A DNA stretch of 64,000 nt from Lachnospiraceae bacterium (GCA_910575445.1 CAJTFW010000011.1:62001-126000); one strand, 5' to 3'. Shown: positions 53,615 to 63,546, counted from the first letter of the stretch. The notes: a model not told the origin generated them from the letters alone. Program-made: numbers and translations.

Positions 53615-54405
53615 ATTCCTGCTCCGTCATATTTCATTCGATAATGTTCATAAGTTACCTGATTTAAAACAATAAAGAAAATACACCATATACTTAAAAC
53701 CAATAAGCCTGTCACTGCTTCATCCTCACATTTTCCTATAAACAGCATACTTGGGAGATATGTAACATAATAGAACGGCAGAAATCTCATGCCGGCTATC
53801 ATCCATTCCGGCAAAAGTGCAAGGGGAATCACCGCTCCTGTCACAACTGCTGATAAATTATCCTTTATCATGAGAAAGGTACTGATCTCCTCAAATTTTA
53901 AAGTTAAAATCCCAAGGAAATAATTAAGCAAAGCCATAAACAGCAGACCTAAAACAACCATGATAATTCCGCATAGCAATATCTTCAAATTAACTGTATG
54001 TACAATGGAAATCCTGAACAAACAAAACCACAGAACAGTTGCTAAGAAGCCAATGCCTGAAGAAAATGCAAGCTTCCCGACCTCCATCGCCACAAAATAG
54101 CCCTGTGTCTGTACCGGTATCACCATATATTTTGAAAAAGTGCCGTTTCTCAACATTCCCGTCATCTGCTGGCTGATTTCAGCAGACTTTTCCATCTGGA
54201 ATAGATAGGAACTTATGATATAGTAAGAAATCATGGTGTGAAATTTCAATCCTGCTATCTGCTCTTTTCCTTCAAACAAAATACTCCATAAGATCCATGC
54301 AAACAATATCCTAGCTACTGACAGAATCACATCAACAAATACATCTGCTCTCCAGATTAACTGCGCTTTCATATATGCCCTAGCAATTTCCAAATATTTC
54401 TTCAT
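53611..54405 (-). CDS. ABC-2 permease, COG4587-like
   Basis: A 264-residue six-helix permease starting MKKYLEIARAYMKAQLIWRADVFVD, the partner of the following permease. Three bases separate it from the ATPase gene, so the trio is a tight operon. Confidence 0.85.
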   Translation of the reverse strand: MKKYLEIARAYMKAQLIWRADVFVDVILSVARILFAWILWSILFEGKEQIAGLKFHTMISYYIISSYLFQMEKSAEISQQMTGMLRNGTFSKYMVIPVQTQGYFVAMEVGKLAFSSGIGFLATVLWFCLFRISIVHTVNLKILLCGIIMVVLGLLFMALLNYFLGILTLKFEEISTFLMIKDNLSAVVTGAVIPLALLPEWMIAGMRFLPFYYVTYLPSMLFIGKCEDEAVTGLLVLSIWCIFFIVLNQVTYEHYRMKYDGAGI

Positions 54406-54408
54406 GTT

Positions 54409-55380
54409 TTACACCCCCTTATAGATACGCTCTACTACAGAGCCTATTTCTTCTTCCTCAATTCCAATATCCCGGATCGGATAATGACCTATATACGATT
54501 CCAGAACTTTTTCTGTATTTTGTTTTGGTATTTCAAGCACCAGTTTGTCATTTGTTTTTTCTAATATCCTGCAATGTTTTGGGACATCAGGCTCTACGCT
54601 ATGCTCAAAGTATATCGTCATTTTCTTACTCTTCTGGTATTGTTCAAATAACATATCCGTATCGCCGTCATATATTTTTCTGCCGTAATTTACTACAATA
54701 GAACGTTTGCATAATGCCTTAATATCCTCCATATAATGTGAAGTTAGCAGGATGGTCGTCCCTCTCGATTCATTTATATTTTTCAAGAAAGTCCGAATCT
54801 GTTTACTTGCCACAGCATCCAGCCCAATTGTCGGCTCATCTAAAAATAGTATTTTGGGATTATGAAGCAATGCAACAATCAATTCCATTTTCATCCTTTC
54901 TCCTAATGATAATGTCCTTACCTGTACATCCATAAGCTCCTGCACCTGAAACAGCTCCACAAAAAAGTTCTTATTTTTCCTATACTCGTCTTCTGGAATA
55001 CGATATATTTCTTTAAACAGTCTCAACGTATCCTCCGCTGTCAGTTCAAAAAACAACTGACTCTTCTGCCCCATAACTACCGCATATTGATGCTTAAATG
55101 CCTTCTCCAGCTTATTAGGATAAAATCCCATGACCTGAATTTCGCCGCATGTTGGCGCAATAATACCAGTCAGCATCTTCACTAAGGTAGTTTTACCCGC
55201 TCCATTCGGTCCAATCAATCCTATAAACTCACCCTCATCCACATCCATGTTAAAGGCATCTACCGCAATTTTTTCTTCATATTCTCTATGGAACAGACCC
55301 TTAATGCTTCCTGTCACTCCCTCCTGCTTCTTATACCGTTTATACTTTTTCGTTATATTTTCTGTCCGTATCATTTTCAT
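54409..55380 (-). CDS. ABC transporter ATPase, COG4586-like
   Basis: About 323 residues from the ATG at 55380, 8 bases after GGAGG. Walker A GPNGAGKTT, signature LSLGERMKMEL, Walker B LFLDEPTIGLD, and an N-terminal extension (YKRYKKQEGVTGSIKGLFHREY) characteristic of the COG4586 group. Drives the two ABC-2 permeases downstream. Confidence 0.9.
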   Translation of the reverse strand: MKMIRTENITKKYKRYKKQEGVTGSIKGLFHREYEEKIAVDAFNMDVDEGEFIGLIGPNGAGKTTLVKMLTGIIAPTCGEIQVMGFYPNKLEKAFKHQYAVVMGQKSQLFFELTAEDTLRLFKEIYRIPEDEYRKNKNFFVELFQVQELMDVQVRTLSLGERMKMELIVALLHNPKILFLDEPTIGLDAVASKQIRTFLKNINESRGTTILLTSHYMEDIKALCKRSIVVNYGRKIYDGDTDMLFEQYQKSKKMTIYFEHSVEPDVPKHCRILEKTNDKLVLEIPKQNTEKVLESYIGHYPIRDIGIEEEEIGSVVERIYKGV

Positions 55381-55830
55381 GTTTAAATCCTCCAAATGAA
55401 ATATATTTTCGTTCAAGACACAAAAAAACGTGGTTTCTGCCTATCATAAATAGACTGAAACCACGAATCCATATGTCTCAAATTGACGTAGTAAAACAAG
55501 GCTTTCCATGAAAGGATACCCGCAATGTCTTAAAACTTGCACTCCATTTCATAGTTGGTCTAAAACAAAAAAAGCATGACCTCTACCGTCATACTTCCCC
55601 TTTTTCTCATTCATCAAAACAAGACAATAATTTCCCGTGTATGCAGTATTCTGTAAGGCAGAAACAACCAGCATTCAATAATGCTGAAAAGGGTATCACA
55701 AATAAAACACTATCCCTAGTGCTTACCACTCGCAGTGCTTACCCTCTTTATTAAATTTAGTTGTTCTTTGTCATTACAGATACCACCAACATATAGCATA
55801 TCTACCTTTTCTTTAAAATATGAACCTATA
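55381..55830 (-). other. Non-coding gap with two terminators and a short ORF
   Basis: Minus strand: CGTGGTTTC...GAAACCACG then TTTTTTT (55431-55468), a strong intrinsic terminator before the ABC operon; ATGAC/GTCAT then TTTTTTTG (about 55573-55592), a weaker one. A 27-codon ORF (55716-55799, MLYVGGICNDKEQLNLIKRV...) has a weak AAAGG site and a GTGCTTACC direct repeat at its end. It resembles a regulatory leader left from another gene; nothing further can be assigned. Confidence 0.45.
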
Positions 55831-56373
55831 TTAACTCATAACTTTTCCAATGTCAATATTTATTTTAAGAATATCAACCGCTATACCAAGTTGATGTTCA
55901 CTTGTTCCCGGAACCGCAGCCCACTCTTTTGCTGTCTTTTCAGCTCTTGCTTTGGAATATCCCTCATTTATATAAGCTTGTACTTTTTCATTGAATATTT
56001 CTCCTTGTTCTTCTGTTGTCCGATACCCTTCCCGAACGATAGGATATATGTTATCTTCTCTTGCTGCATCAAACATTTCCTGCAAATATGGATAAATCCT
56101 GCTGTCTACACTTTGACCGTTTGACAACTCTGTTAATGATATGGAAAAATCCTCCGGTATCTCATTCCAACGATTTACCACAATTAAATTCCATTCTTCT
56201 GAAACAGGAATGCTATGTGAATCATCGTTCACCCCAATGCGCGCTAAGAGAAAGGGAAGTATAGAATCCCTGTTTTGTATTACGCCAACTGAAAAATATA
56301 TCAAAAACAGAATTGGAATCACTTTCCAGCATTTTCTTCTGGTATTTTTTCTTGAATTTCTCTTTTTGACCAT
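55831..56373 (-). pseudogene. VanY-like D,D-carboxypeptidase, C-terminally truncated
   Basis: 180 residues: a basic N-terminus and one helix (residues ~15-35), then the VanY/LdcB domain up to REGYRTTEEQGEIFNEK and PGTSEHQLGIAVDI, which holds the first zinc ligands (His, Asp). After that the frame runs ILKINIDIGKVMS and stops; the expected second half with the ExxH-type catalytic Glu and last zinc His (usually in EPWH) is missing. Zinc D-Ala-D-Ala carboxypeptidases need it, so the product is probably inactive. It is the last gene of the sigma-ABC operon. Confidence 0.8.
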
Positions 56374-56379
56374 TTTCTA

Positions 56380-57591
56380 TCAAACCCTCAACCGTCTTGA
56401 CCAACTTTTAACCGCAAACGGCAGGCATAAAACACCGACCAAAACTGGAACAGCAATCAGCAAATATGGTGACCACACATATTTACCAAAGATGCAAAAT
56501 GTATTTGTACGGAAAATATCAGCTCCACTTCCCACTAAGGGAATTAAGTCCAATGCCTTCTGCACTCCATACGGCAGATACTCAGCAATCATCATCGGTC
56601 CATATACAACTGCCAGACTGAACAATAAAGCCAATACATTACTCCTCGTTTTGGCTGATATAAACATGACCACTCCCGCAAATCCGATTACCCCTAAAAA
56701 AACAAATGCATATTCATAAATTTCTGCCTGTAGCATATTCATAGGTGCAATGGCAATCAGTTTGATTGTCTGGATCGGCATATCCCATCCGGCAGTGCCC
56801 AAAAAGAAAATCTGTGACACAAGGTTTCCTGCGGTTAGAATTGCAAAAAATTCTGCCGTAAAGGACAAACCTACACCTATTTTTGCAAAAGCAATTTCTT
56901 TCCATCCATTTTTTGTCGTTAAGAGCAGTGAACTTGTATTATTGTACCATTCTCCCGCAAATAATGATGACAAAACAATCGCAAGGAACAGTGCCATTAC
57001 AACACCCATATCTGGAACTATACTTCCAAGAAGATTTGACCAGCCTTCTGTCCATTCGTATCGAAACGGCTCTTTTACCTTTGCATTTATCTGCAAAAGA
57101 TATTCTTTTTCATCCCCGTTTTGACCATTGTTTTCCAGGAAGTCTTCAATGATATTTTGCCTTCTTTCATAAAATCCTGTTAATTTTTCCAGTTCCACAT
57201 AGTTCATCATTGTCTTATAGCTCCCTGTGTCCAAAAGTTCCGGATATAAGGTTCCTAACCAGCTATTAATGATATGCACATCCGTCTTTTCCAATTCCCT
57301 GTCAACACCGGCAGCTCCAATATCCTGATAATCACCAACCATCTTCTGCAGGCTCTGATCCGTCAGTTTCCCGCCAAATATAAGGGAATATTCCTGGCTT
57401 TTCCTTATCATGTCATACCCATCAAAGTTATTTCCAAATGCACTTGTATAGTCATCAGAACTTCCAAAACTGAACCATTGAAACGAAAGTATGCTTCCAA
57501 AAACTACAAGATATAGAAAACATAGAAACACGCTTATTTTGGTACTCGTTTTACGCCATAGCTTTTTATGCTCTAACAAAAATAATTCCAT
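56380..57591 (-). CDS. ABC-2 type membrane permease
   Basis: About 403 residues from the ATG at 57591 (MELFLLEHKKLWRKTSTKIS), which overlaps the ATPase stop by one base (TAATG). One N-terminal helix, a ~150-residue external domain, then five C-terminal helices: the plan of ABC-2 permeases from antimicrobial-peptide or envelope-stress exporters. Substrate unknown. Confidence 0.85.
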   Translation of the reverse strand: MELFLLEHKKLWRKTSTKISVFLCFLYLVVFGSILSFQWFSFGSSDDYTSAFGNNFDGYDMIRKSQEYSLIFGGKLTDQSLQKMVGDYQDIGAAGVDRELEKTDVHIINSWLGTLYPELLDTGSYKTMMNYVELEKLTGFYERRQNIIEDFLENNGQNGDEKEYLLQINAKVKEPFRYEWTEGWSNLLGSIVPDMGVVMALFLAIVLSSLFAGEWYNNTSSLLLTTKNGWKEIAFAKIGVGLSFTAEFFAILTAGNLVSQIFFLGTAGWDMPIQTIKLIAIAPMNMLQAEIYEYAFVFLGVIGFAGVVMFISAKTRSNVLALLFSLAVVYGPMMIAEYLPYGVQKALDLIPLVGSGADIFRTNTFCIFGKYVWSPYLLIAVPVLVGVLCLPFAVKSWSRRLRV

Positions 57592-58469
57592 TATTGATGC
57601 ACTCCTTCCTCTGTTGGAAAATAATATAAATATAAATCTTCTAATGTGGCTTCGCACAAAACAGCTTCCTCACTCGGCTTGTCGTCTGAAATAATACGAA
57701 GTACCACCTGTTTTCCCTCATGCCTTAAATTTGCAACTGTTGATTTTGTCTGCCATTTTTTTGCTTCTGCTGAAGATACTTCCAGTTCCCATACTTTTCC
57801 ATCTGCCTTCTGAACCAGTTCTGGTACAGTACCATGTAATACGATTTTCCCTTGCTTCATAAGCAGAACTTCATCCGCTATTGCTTCAATATCAGAAACG
57901 ATATGTGTTGACAAAATAACAATTTTATCCCCGGCATAGTCAGATAGCAGATTACGAAACCGCACCCTTTCTTTTGGGTCTAATCCGGCTGTTGGCTCAT
58001 CTAATATCAAGATGTCCGGATTGTTCAGTAACGCCTGTGCAATTCCGACTCTCTGTTTCATGCCGCCTGAAAAAGTCTTTACTTTCTTATCAGCCACATG
58101 ACTTAATCCTACTTCCTCCAATAATTGTCTCGCCCGCTTTTTAGCAATTTTCTTTGGTATTCCCTTAAGGGCAGAAACATACAACAAAAATTCCAGAGCA
58201 GTATAATTAGGATAGTATCCAAAATCCTGTGGAAGATAGCCTAATACATTTCTATAATCTTCTCCCATAGAAATCACATCTTTCCCATCTAAAAGCACCT
58301 CCCCAGAAGTCGATTCCAAAATAGCACACATCATTCGCATCAGTGTTGTCTTTCCTGCACCATTCGCTCCCAAAAGACCATATACTTTTGGTTCTAAGGT
58401 TGCACTGACCTGGTCAACGGCTATTTTGCTGCCATAATGCTTTGTCAATCTGTCAAGTGATAATTCCAT
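57591..58469 (-). CDS. ABC transporter ATPase
   Basis: A 292-residue ATPase: Walker A GANGAGKTT, Q-loop YLPQDFGYYP, signature FSGGMKQRVG, Walker B LILDEPTAGLDP. Unlike the LanF-like ATPase at 45146 it has a normal Q-loop. AAGGAAGGG precedes the ATG, and the gene overlaps the preceding one by 17 bases. Confidence 0.93.
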   Translation of the reverse strand: MELSLDRLTKHYGSKIAVDQVSATLEPKVYGLLGANGAGKTTLMRMMCAILESTSGEVLLDGKDVISMGEDYRNVLGYLPQDFGYYPNYTALEFLLYVSALKGIPKKIAKKRARQLLEEVGLSHVADKKVKTFSGGMKQRVGIAQALLNNPDILILDEPTAGLDPKERVRFRNLLSDYAGDKIVILSTHIVSDIEAIADEVLLMKQGKIVLHGTVPELVQKADGKVWELEVSSAEAKKWQTKSTVANLRHEGKQVVLRIISDDKPSEEAVLCEATLEDLYLYYFPTEEGVHQ

Positions 58470-59265
58470 ACATTTTCCCTTCCTTTCTGATAGTTATAAT
58501 AAAATGAATTTCTTTTATGAAAAACGCTGCAAAAAATAAAAAAGCAACGATCCATATCCCAAAAGAAGATGTTTCATACAGCCACGGCATCGTTTTCGCC
58601 AAAATACCCCAAAGCACACAGGAACTAAATACTAAAACTGTACATATTTGTATATTTTCCCTTCTGCACAGCCGAATCAAACGCAACATGCTAACCATAC
58701 ATACTAAATATGGAACCAAACAATATAAAATAATCTGCCCAATTTCTTCACATGAATTTTGAAGATGTACTTCCAAGGATATAAAAATCGTCATACACAC
58801 AAGATTAGAAGCCCCTGCTAAAATCAGCTTTGCCAATATAATCTGTGCGCCTGAAGCCCTTGTGACAGCTTCAATCTCACTCATTCGATAATATTGACAT
58901 TTGAACATAGCCGGCATGATAGCCAGTACAAACAGCGGTATAAATGCAGGAATATAACTTGGATTGCCTGCTACTGTGTAAATTACTACACACATAATGA
59001 ATAACGTAACTGCCTGCAAGCCAAATATTGCTACTCCTTCAAATCGAAAAATATCCGACAAATACTGGGCAAATCCTATCCGTGGTTCTTCCTGCCATTT
59101 TTTCGTTAATTTTTGCTCCCTCATAATTTCAGTACATAATCTTATGGTTTCTTCCAGTTTGGCATTGCCAAGTTTCTTTACATCTTCTTTGTTATGCACT
59201 TTTTCAAGTTCTGTTTCCTGCTGTAAACACTTTTTCAAATACTGTTTCAATTCTTTATCGTTCAT
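58453..59265 (-). CDS. Membrane protein of the sigma-ABC operon
   Basis: A 270-residue protein: ~85 cytoplasmic residues, mostly charged (KELKQYLKKCLQQETELEKVHNKEDVKKLG), then six predicted helices. It is encoded between the ECF sigma factor (11-base overlap) and the ATPase. By position it could be an anti-sigma factor or a second permease; the cytoplasmic N-terminus favours sigma control. Confidence 0.75.
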   Translation of the reverse strand: MNDKELKQYLKKCLQQETELEKVHNKEDVKKLGNAKLEETIRLCTEIMREQKLTKKWQEEPRIGFAQYLSDIFRFEGVAIFGLQAVTLFIMCVVIYTVAGNPSYIPAFIPLFVLAIMPAMFKCQYYRMSEIEAVTRASGAQIILAKLILAGASNLVCMTIFISLEVHLQNSCEEIGQIILYCLVPYLVCMVSMLRLIRLCRRENIQICTVLVFSSCVLWGILAKTMPWLYETSSFGIWIVAFLFFAAFFIKEIHFIITIRKEGKMYGIIT

Positions 59266-59788
59266 TTTCCTGCTCCTTCCTCATTATTTTTAACGCATTT
59301 CTAACCCTGCTCTGTGCCGTTCTCATGTTGCATCCCATTACTTTTGCAATCTCCCAAAACGAAAATTCCTCTCCAAACCGTAAAATAACAGCTTCTCTTT
59401 GCTCTGGCGATAAAACATTTAATAGATAACCTACCTCTGACTTATCCTCTATCCGGCGCAGCCCATCACATTCATCTTTGATTTCTCCCTCATTTTCTAA
59501 GGAACATTCTTTCATTTTCCGGCTTTCATCAATGCATAAATGATTTGCTATTGTATATAAATATGCCTTAAATTTCCCTTTTTCTTTATATCCCGACAAA
59601 TTTTTAAACAGTTTCAAAAAAGTTTCCTGCGTTAAATCTTCCGCTTTCTCCAGATTGAAGCATTGTCTTTTACAATAACGTAAAACAGATGTATAATAAC
59701 GTCTTATCAATTCCTCAGCCGCTTTTTCGTCTCCGAGCCTTATCTGCTCTACCAACGCATCATCAGAATATATTTCTTCCATATTCAC
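59255..59788 (-). CDS. ECF-type sigma-70 factor
   Basis: A 177-residue sigma factor with region 2 (AEELIRRYYTSVLRYCKRQCFNLEKAEDLTQETFLKLFKNL) and region 4 (LSPEQREAVILRFGEEFSFWEIAKVMGCNMRTAQSRVRNALK). The start is GTG at 59788 with AAGGAG upstream; an ATG two codons later is possible. It heads the operon of membrane protein, ABC exporter and VanY-like gene, probably an envelope-stress response unit. Confidence 0.9.
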   Translation of the reverse strand: MNMEEIYSDDALVEQIRLGDEKAAEELIRRYYTSVLRYCKRQCFNLEKAEDLTQETFLKLFKNLSGYKEKGKFKAYLYTIANHLCIDESRKMKECSLENEGEIKDECDGLRRIEDKSEVGYLLNVLSPEQREAVILRFGEEFSFWEIAKVMGCNMRTAQSRVRNALKIMRKEQENER

Positions 59789-59874
59789 ACATTATCAACT
59801 CCTTTCTTTGAAAGGTTCGTATATATATATTAACGCTCCATTCCGCTCAAATGATCAAAACTTCATTAAATTTT

Positions 59875-61527
59875 TCAGATCTGCATCATGGAAATATGCA
59901 TATCGTTGTATTCGATAGTACGGTATAGAACCGGGTTCCTCATCAGGTAATGAAGAACCGTCATATCGATTCTGTCCAGATTCTTATGGATTTCGGCTCT
60001 GCCCTCGGGCGTATAAGAATTGATTTTGCGGTTCATGGACTTTGGGGGCTTGTGCCGTATGTAACCTACCGGGACAACTGCGTGTCCGGCTACATATCGG
60101 AGCTGTTTGCTCTTCCCATACCGTTCCCTGATAACTTTTGGGACTTCACACGGAAGTTTCCTTTTCCTGACCTGTTTTGCAGTTTTAACCCGTTCTTTCA
60201 GTCTTGCCCGCAGGCTCTTGTGGACAGATAAGGCGAATGGCGTAAGGTCGTCGCAGACCTTTGTGGCTAATTGATAGTAGTCATGGATTCCCATTACATA
60301 AACGTTGTAGCGGCAAATCGCCTGATATTCAGTACGCTTGCCTTGTGACGGGAACTCAATGTCGTAAATCAGCCGTTTTAAGTTTGGTTTTATTTTCGCG
60401 ATAGATTTCTCTCTGATATGGCTCTCCACTACATATTTGGTGCGTCCGTCGCTCCGTTTCCCACGGGGGATAACCTTTAGCTTGAAACCGAGAAACTCTG
60501 AATACTGCTCTTTCAGGTTAATCACCTTCGATTTTTCAGGGCTGATTTCAAGAGCGAGCCTTTCATGGAGCCAGCTTTTGGTTGCGTGGAATAGCTTCAC
60601 TGCATTTTGATAGCTGTTTGTAAATATCTTAAAATCATCAGCATATCGGACGCAGGTAACTTCTTTCAGTTTTGTCCTCCGCAGTGCGGAAAACTTATGG
60701 CTTTTACTCACGCTTCCATTCGGATTGACTGTTTCCTTATACGGGAACTCTGTCGGTATTTCTTCCCATTGACTCGCAAGCCACCAATCTAATTCATTCA
60801 GAACTACATTGGAGAGCAGGGGCGAGATAATACCGCCCTGCGGCGTCCCGACTTCCGGGAATCCAATCCCGGCCACCTCCGCTTTTAACATAGCGGATAG
60901 GATACAGAGCAGCTTTTTGTCATGGATTCCCATTGTCCAGAGCTGTTTCAGCAGTTTTCCGTGGTTCACGTTGTCGAAGAACCCCTTGATGTCTATATCT
61001 ACGACATAGTGGAGATTGCTTCTCTGCATATCCTTATGAACCTGAGCGATTGCGTGCTGTTGGTTCCTGTTAGGGCGGAATCCATAGCTATGGTCGTGGA
61101 ATTTAGCCTCACATATCGGCTCCATGACCTGCAATACGCACTGTTGTATCAGCCTGTCCATAATTGTCGGTATTCCAAGCGGGCGTTTCTTTGTTGGGTC
61201 ATTTCCTTTCGGAATCTCTACCCGCCGGACACTTTGCGGAACGTACCAGTCTAACTTGTGCTGTACGGAAGAAATTAGCTGTTCATCAGAGAGTGTTGCT
61301 AATTCTGTAATTGTTTTTCCATCTGTGCCGGGTGTCATGCTCCCATGATTTTTCTTGATGTTGCGGTATGCCAGCCGTATATTTTCGGGCAATGCAATGA
61401 TTTCAACCAGATGTTTGAAAACTTTACCCTTACTGCTGTCGGCGTACAGCTTATCTTGAATTTCCTGAAAGTCATAATACTCGGCGTGCCTTAACTTATC
61501 TTTCTTTTGTGCCTTTCCTGTTGCCAT
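59875..61527 (-). CDS. ltrA: Group II intron maturase/reverse transcriptase, C-terminally truncated
   Basis: A 550-residue LtrA-like protein: RT domains including GTPQGGIISPLLSN and the catalytic YADD (VRYADDFKIF), then the maturase X domain. It stops at ...IEYNDMHISMMQI; relatives continue from here into a Cys/His HNH endonuclease domain. No domain V hairpin (GAGC...GCUC type) follows, only 90 AT-rich bases before the sigma gene. So the 3' end of the protein and of the intron has been lost, and the intron should not splice or move on its own. Confidence 0.88.
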   Translation of the reverse strand: MATGKAQKKDKLRHAEYYDFQEIQDKLYADSSKGKVFKHLVEIIALPENIRLAYRNIKKNHGSMTPGTDGKTITELATLSDEQLISSVQHKLDWYVPQSVRRVEIPKGNDPTKKRPLGIPTIMDRLIQQCVLQVMEPICEAKFHDHSYGFRPNRNQQHAIAQVHKDMQRSNLHYVVDIDIKGFFDNVNHGKLLKQLWTMGIHDKKLLCILSAMLKAEVAGIGFPEVGTPQGGIISPLLSNVVLNELDWWLASQWEEIPTEFPYKETVNPNGSVSKSHKFSALRRTKLKEVTCVRYADDFKIFTNSYQNAVKLFHATKSWLHERLALEISPEKSKVINLKEQYSEFLGFKLKVIPRGKRSDGRTKYVVESHIREKSIAKIKPNLKRLIYDIEFPSQGKRTEYQAICRYNVYVMGIHDYYQLATKVCDDLTPFALSVHKSLRARLKERVKTAKQVRKRKLPCEVPKVIRERYGKSKQLRYVAGHAVVPVGYIRHKPPKSMNRKINSYTPEGRAEIHKNLDRIDMTVLHYLMRNPVLYRTIEYNDMHISMMQI

Positions 61528-62340
61528 AGTCGGTTACTTGTCCTCACTTTCGTTTGGATTTTCGCCTTTCTTAGTCCTACTCGAACCTATGCGTGTTTAT
61601 TGATTATGATTTTATTTCTGTTCCTGACTACAGCCCGTCCCTCCACCGCTTACTTTGTTCACGGCTTCACAGGTAGCATGGCTGCTCTTTCCTCCCGGAT
61701 TAAGAACGGTTATACCGCACCTCCCATAAAAGGCGGCACGATTTTCCCGCCCATTGCTTCATCATGCGTATCCACTCCACATCCGGGGCTTTCCACGTTC
61801 CGATATTCCTATCTTTGCATAATACCCTTAACCCTGCCCTTTAGGCCTGTATGCCTGATGGTGCCTGTAACACCATAGGGAATTTCATATCGACAAATCT
61901 TACTTTCCCCCACATACGCCGTTTTCACGGCTATGGCATTTCTGCCATATCCCGTTATAGACCTGTACATTCGGGCTTTTGTCAGCGGTAGTCAGCCGCA
62001 TTCTGGACATAGGTACTTTATAGACCTCCGGCCTAACACCCCCGGCCACCTCTGGCTCGGTTTTGCTTTATCCCCAAAAGGGACAGTCGCAGGTGCAGAC
62101 AGCCGACTTCAGCGTGCTGTGTCAGTTGTGGGAAATACGTCCCGTTTCTTCCAACGCAGTATCAAGGGAAGCGTTTCAGGGCGTTACCCCGTCATTCCAC
62201 TTCTCGGAATATCAGTTAGAAAGGCTGTTGCCTTTCCGTCACTTTTACCTCTTTGCAGGAAAATCCTACGCAAAGTTTATATGCGACAACGTGTCGCTGC
62301 ACTGTCAAAGGGGGCTAAACGTGCGCCGCAGCTAATCAGG
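61528..62340 (-). ncRNA. 5' part of a group II intron (domains I-III), approximate
   Basis: The ~810 bases upstream of the maturase have no credible ORF but many paired segments and group II landmarks (e.g. GGAACGTGGAAAGCCCC). The 5' splice junction cannot be set exactly: it must lie between the TnpW-like gene end (62388) and about 62280. Domains V and VI are missing downstream of the maturase. I infer the remains of an intron inserted in a decayed conjugative element. Confidence 0.6.
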
Positions 62341-62387
62341 ATAGATTTAGCTGTCTTGCCTGTTGCTACTTGTCAAGGACGTATTCA

Positions 62388-62571
62388 TCATTTTTCATCA
62401 CTTTTTCTTGGTCTGCCCTGTTTTCCATGCTGCAAATCATGGAGAATAACACGCTTTAGTTTTTCCTCCACGCTTTGGGTACTTGTAGCAGAGAAATGTA
62501 CCTCAACTAAGTAGGTTGTCTTATCAATCTTCTTTTGCAAACAGGGCGTTGGTCTGAATGTTGTCGCTCAT
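62388..62571 (-). pseudogene. TnpW-like small gene, frameshifted
   Basis: The ATG at 62571 (AGGAG upstream) opens MSDNIQTNALFAKED then stops; the +1 frame continues IDKTTYLVEVHFSATSTQSVEEKLKRVI to a stop at 62388. Together this matches the TnpW family pattern (TTYxVxVHFSxTSxExxxxKxxRLI) of Clostridia conjugative transposons as I recall it. One base lost in the GCAAAAGAAG tract would explain the break. Confidence 0.65.
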
Positions 62572-62596
62572 GTTTCTCCTTTTGGGCGTAAAAAAA

Positions 62597-62630
62597 GACG
62601 CATGGTTTACAAATTACTGTTCCATGCGCC
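62597..62630 (-). terminator. Terminator after the Rpn-like gene
   Basis: GCGCATGG/CCATGCGTC stem followed by seven T on the minus strand, between the Rpn-like gene and the TnpW-like relic. Confidence 0.82.
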
Positions 62631-62667
62631 TTTACGCTGTTATTTTGATATTAGATTGTTTTGTCGA

Positions 62668-63546
62668 TTATGCTAACTGCATAATCTCACTCTGTAAATC
62701 CTTAACTAAATCAAGCGATAACTCTGTGTAATCTGCTATGTCCTCCAATGACATTTTACCTGCCTTAATCATGCGAATAGCTGTCTTTCTTGCTTTATCT
62801 TGTTCAGCTTCATAACGCTCACTTTTGATATAAGACCTTATAACTTCTTCCTCGTCAAATAAACTCATCATAATTGACACAACCTCCTTTTCCCTGTCAA
62901 GCAAGTATTCCCTTAGTATATTTTTGTCTTTACAGATACGAATTGTTTCAGTAACAGTTTTTCTTGTTCTGCCATAAAGTTTCATCTGTTCATTATACAC
63001 TTTACAGAAAATAATATACTGATTGAGTATGTTGTCCGTATCGCTCTCGCAAATAACTTTTACCTTTACATCAACAGCAGTATCAACTCCGTCAAAAAAT
63101 TCCTTTGATAAGGATATTGTATCAGGAATGTTTTTTCGGTCACCTGTGTAAATTACATACAGTTCGGGTTTTGGCATTTTTACTTTCTTGCTCTTGTATA
63201 GATTTTGATTGGTACGCTCAAAATAATCATGATATGTCTGCGCAAGATATAACAACGCTCTAATAATAATATTCAACGTCCATAATGATTGCGCTTCTAA
63301 CAGAATCATAAATTTTTCCCCTAAAAGGAAGCCCAAATCATTATAAATCCCGTCTGTCAGAACATTCTTAATCGTAATATCTGTTAGTTCACTCTCGGTG
63401 GCTGTTTTATCTTCTGGGTGGAGTGCCCTATATAATTGCAACAGGTATTTTTTAATCTTAAATAAGTCAGAAAATACACTGTCCTTGATGGTATATTTAG
63501 CTATTGTTTCTTCTTCGGGTACTATCTGCTTTGTATCGTCCTGCAC
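62668..63546 (-). CDS. Rpn-family PD-(D/E)XK nuclease/transposase-like protein
   Basis: About 292 residues from a GTG at 63546 (VQDDTKQIVPEEE), which follows GAGGTG; an upstream GTG at 63609 gives a longer frame. The domain has DSVFSDLF (Asp) and EKFMILLEAQSLWTLNIIIRALLYLAQTYHDYF (Glu-x-Gln of the nuclease fold), as in Rpn proteins that promote RecA-independent recombination. The C-terminal EQDKARKTAIRMIKAGKMSLEDIADYTELS is a typical tail. These genes often act as passengers in mobile DNA. Confidence 0.82.
   Translation of the reverse strand: MQDDTKQIVPEEETIAKYTIKDSVFSDLFKIKKYLLQLYRALHPEDKTATESELTDITIKNVLTDGIYNDLGFLLGEKFMILLEAQSLWTLNIIIRALLYLAQTYHDYFERTNQNLYKSKKVKMPKPELYVIYTGDRKNIPDTISLSKEFFDGVDTAVDVKVKVICESDTDNILNQYIIFCKVYNEQMKLYGRTRKTVTETIRICKDKNILREYLLDREKEVVSIMMSLFDEEEVIRSYIKSERYEAEQDKARKTAIRMIKAGKMSLEDIADYTELSLDLVKDLQSEIMQLA

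Noticed and set aside
61933-62514. 193-codon plus-strand frame
   Set aside because: It lies antisense across the structured intron region; no family-like features.
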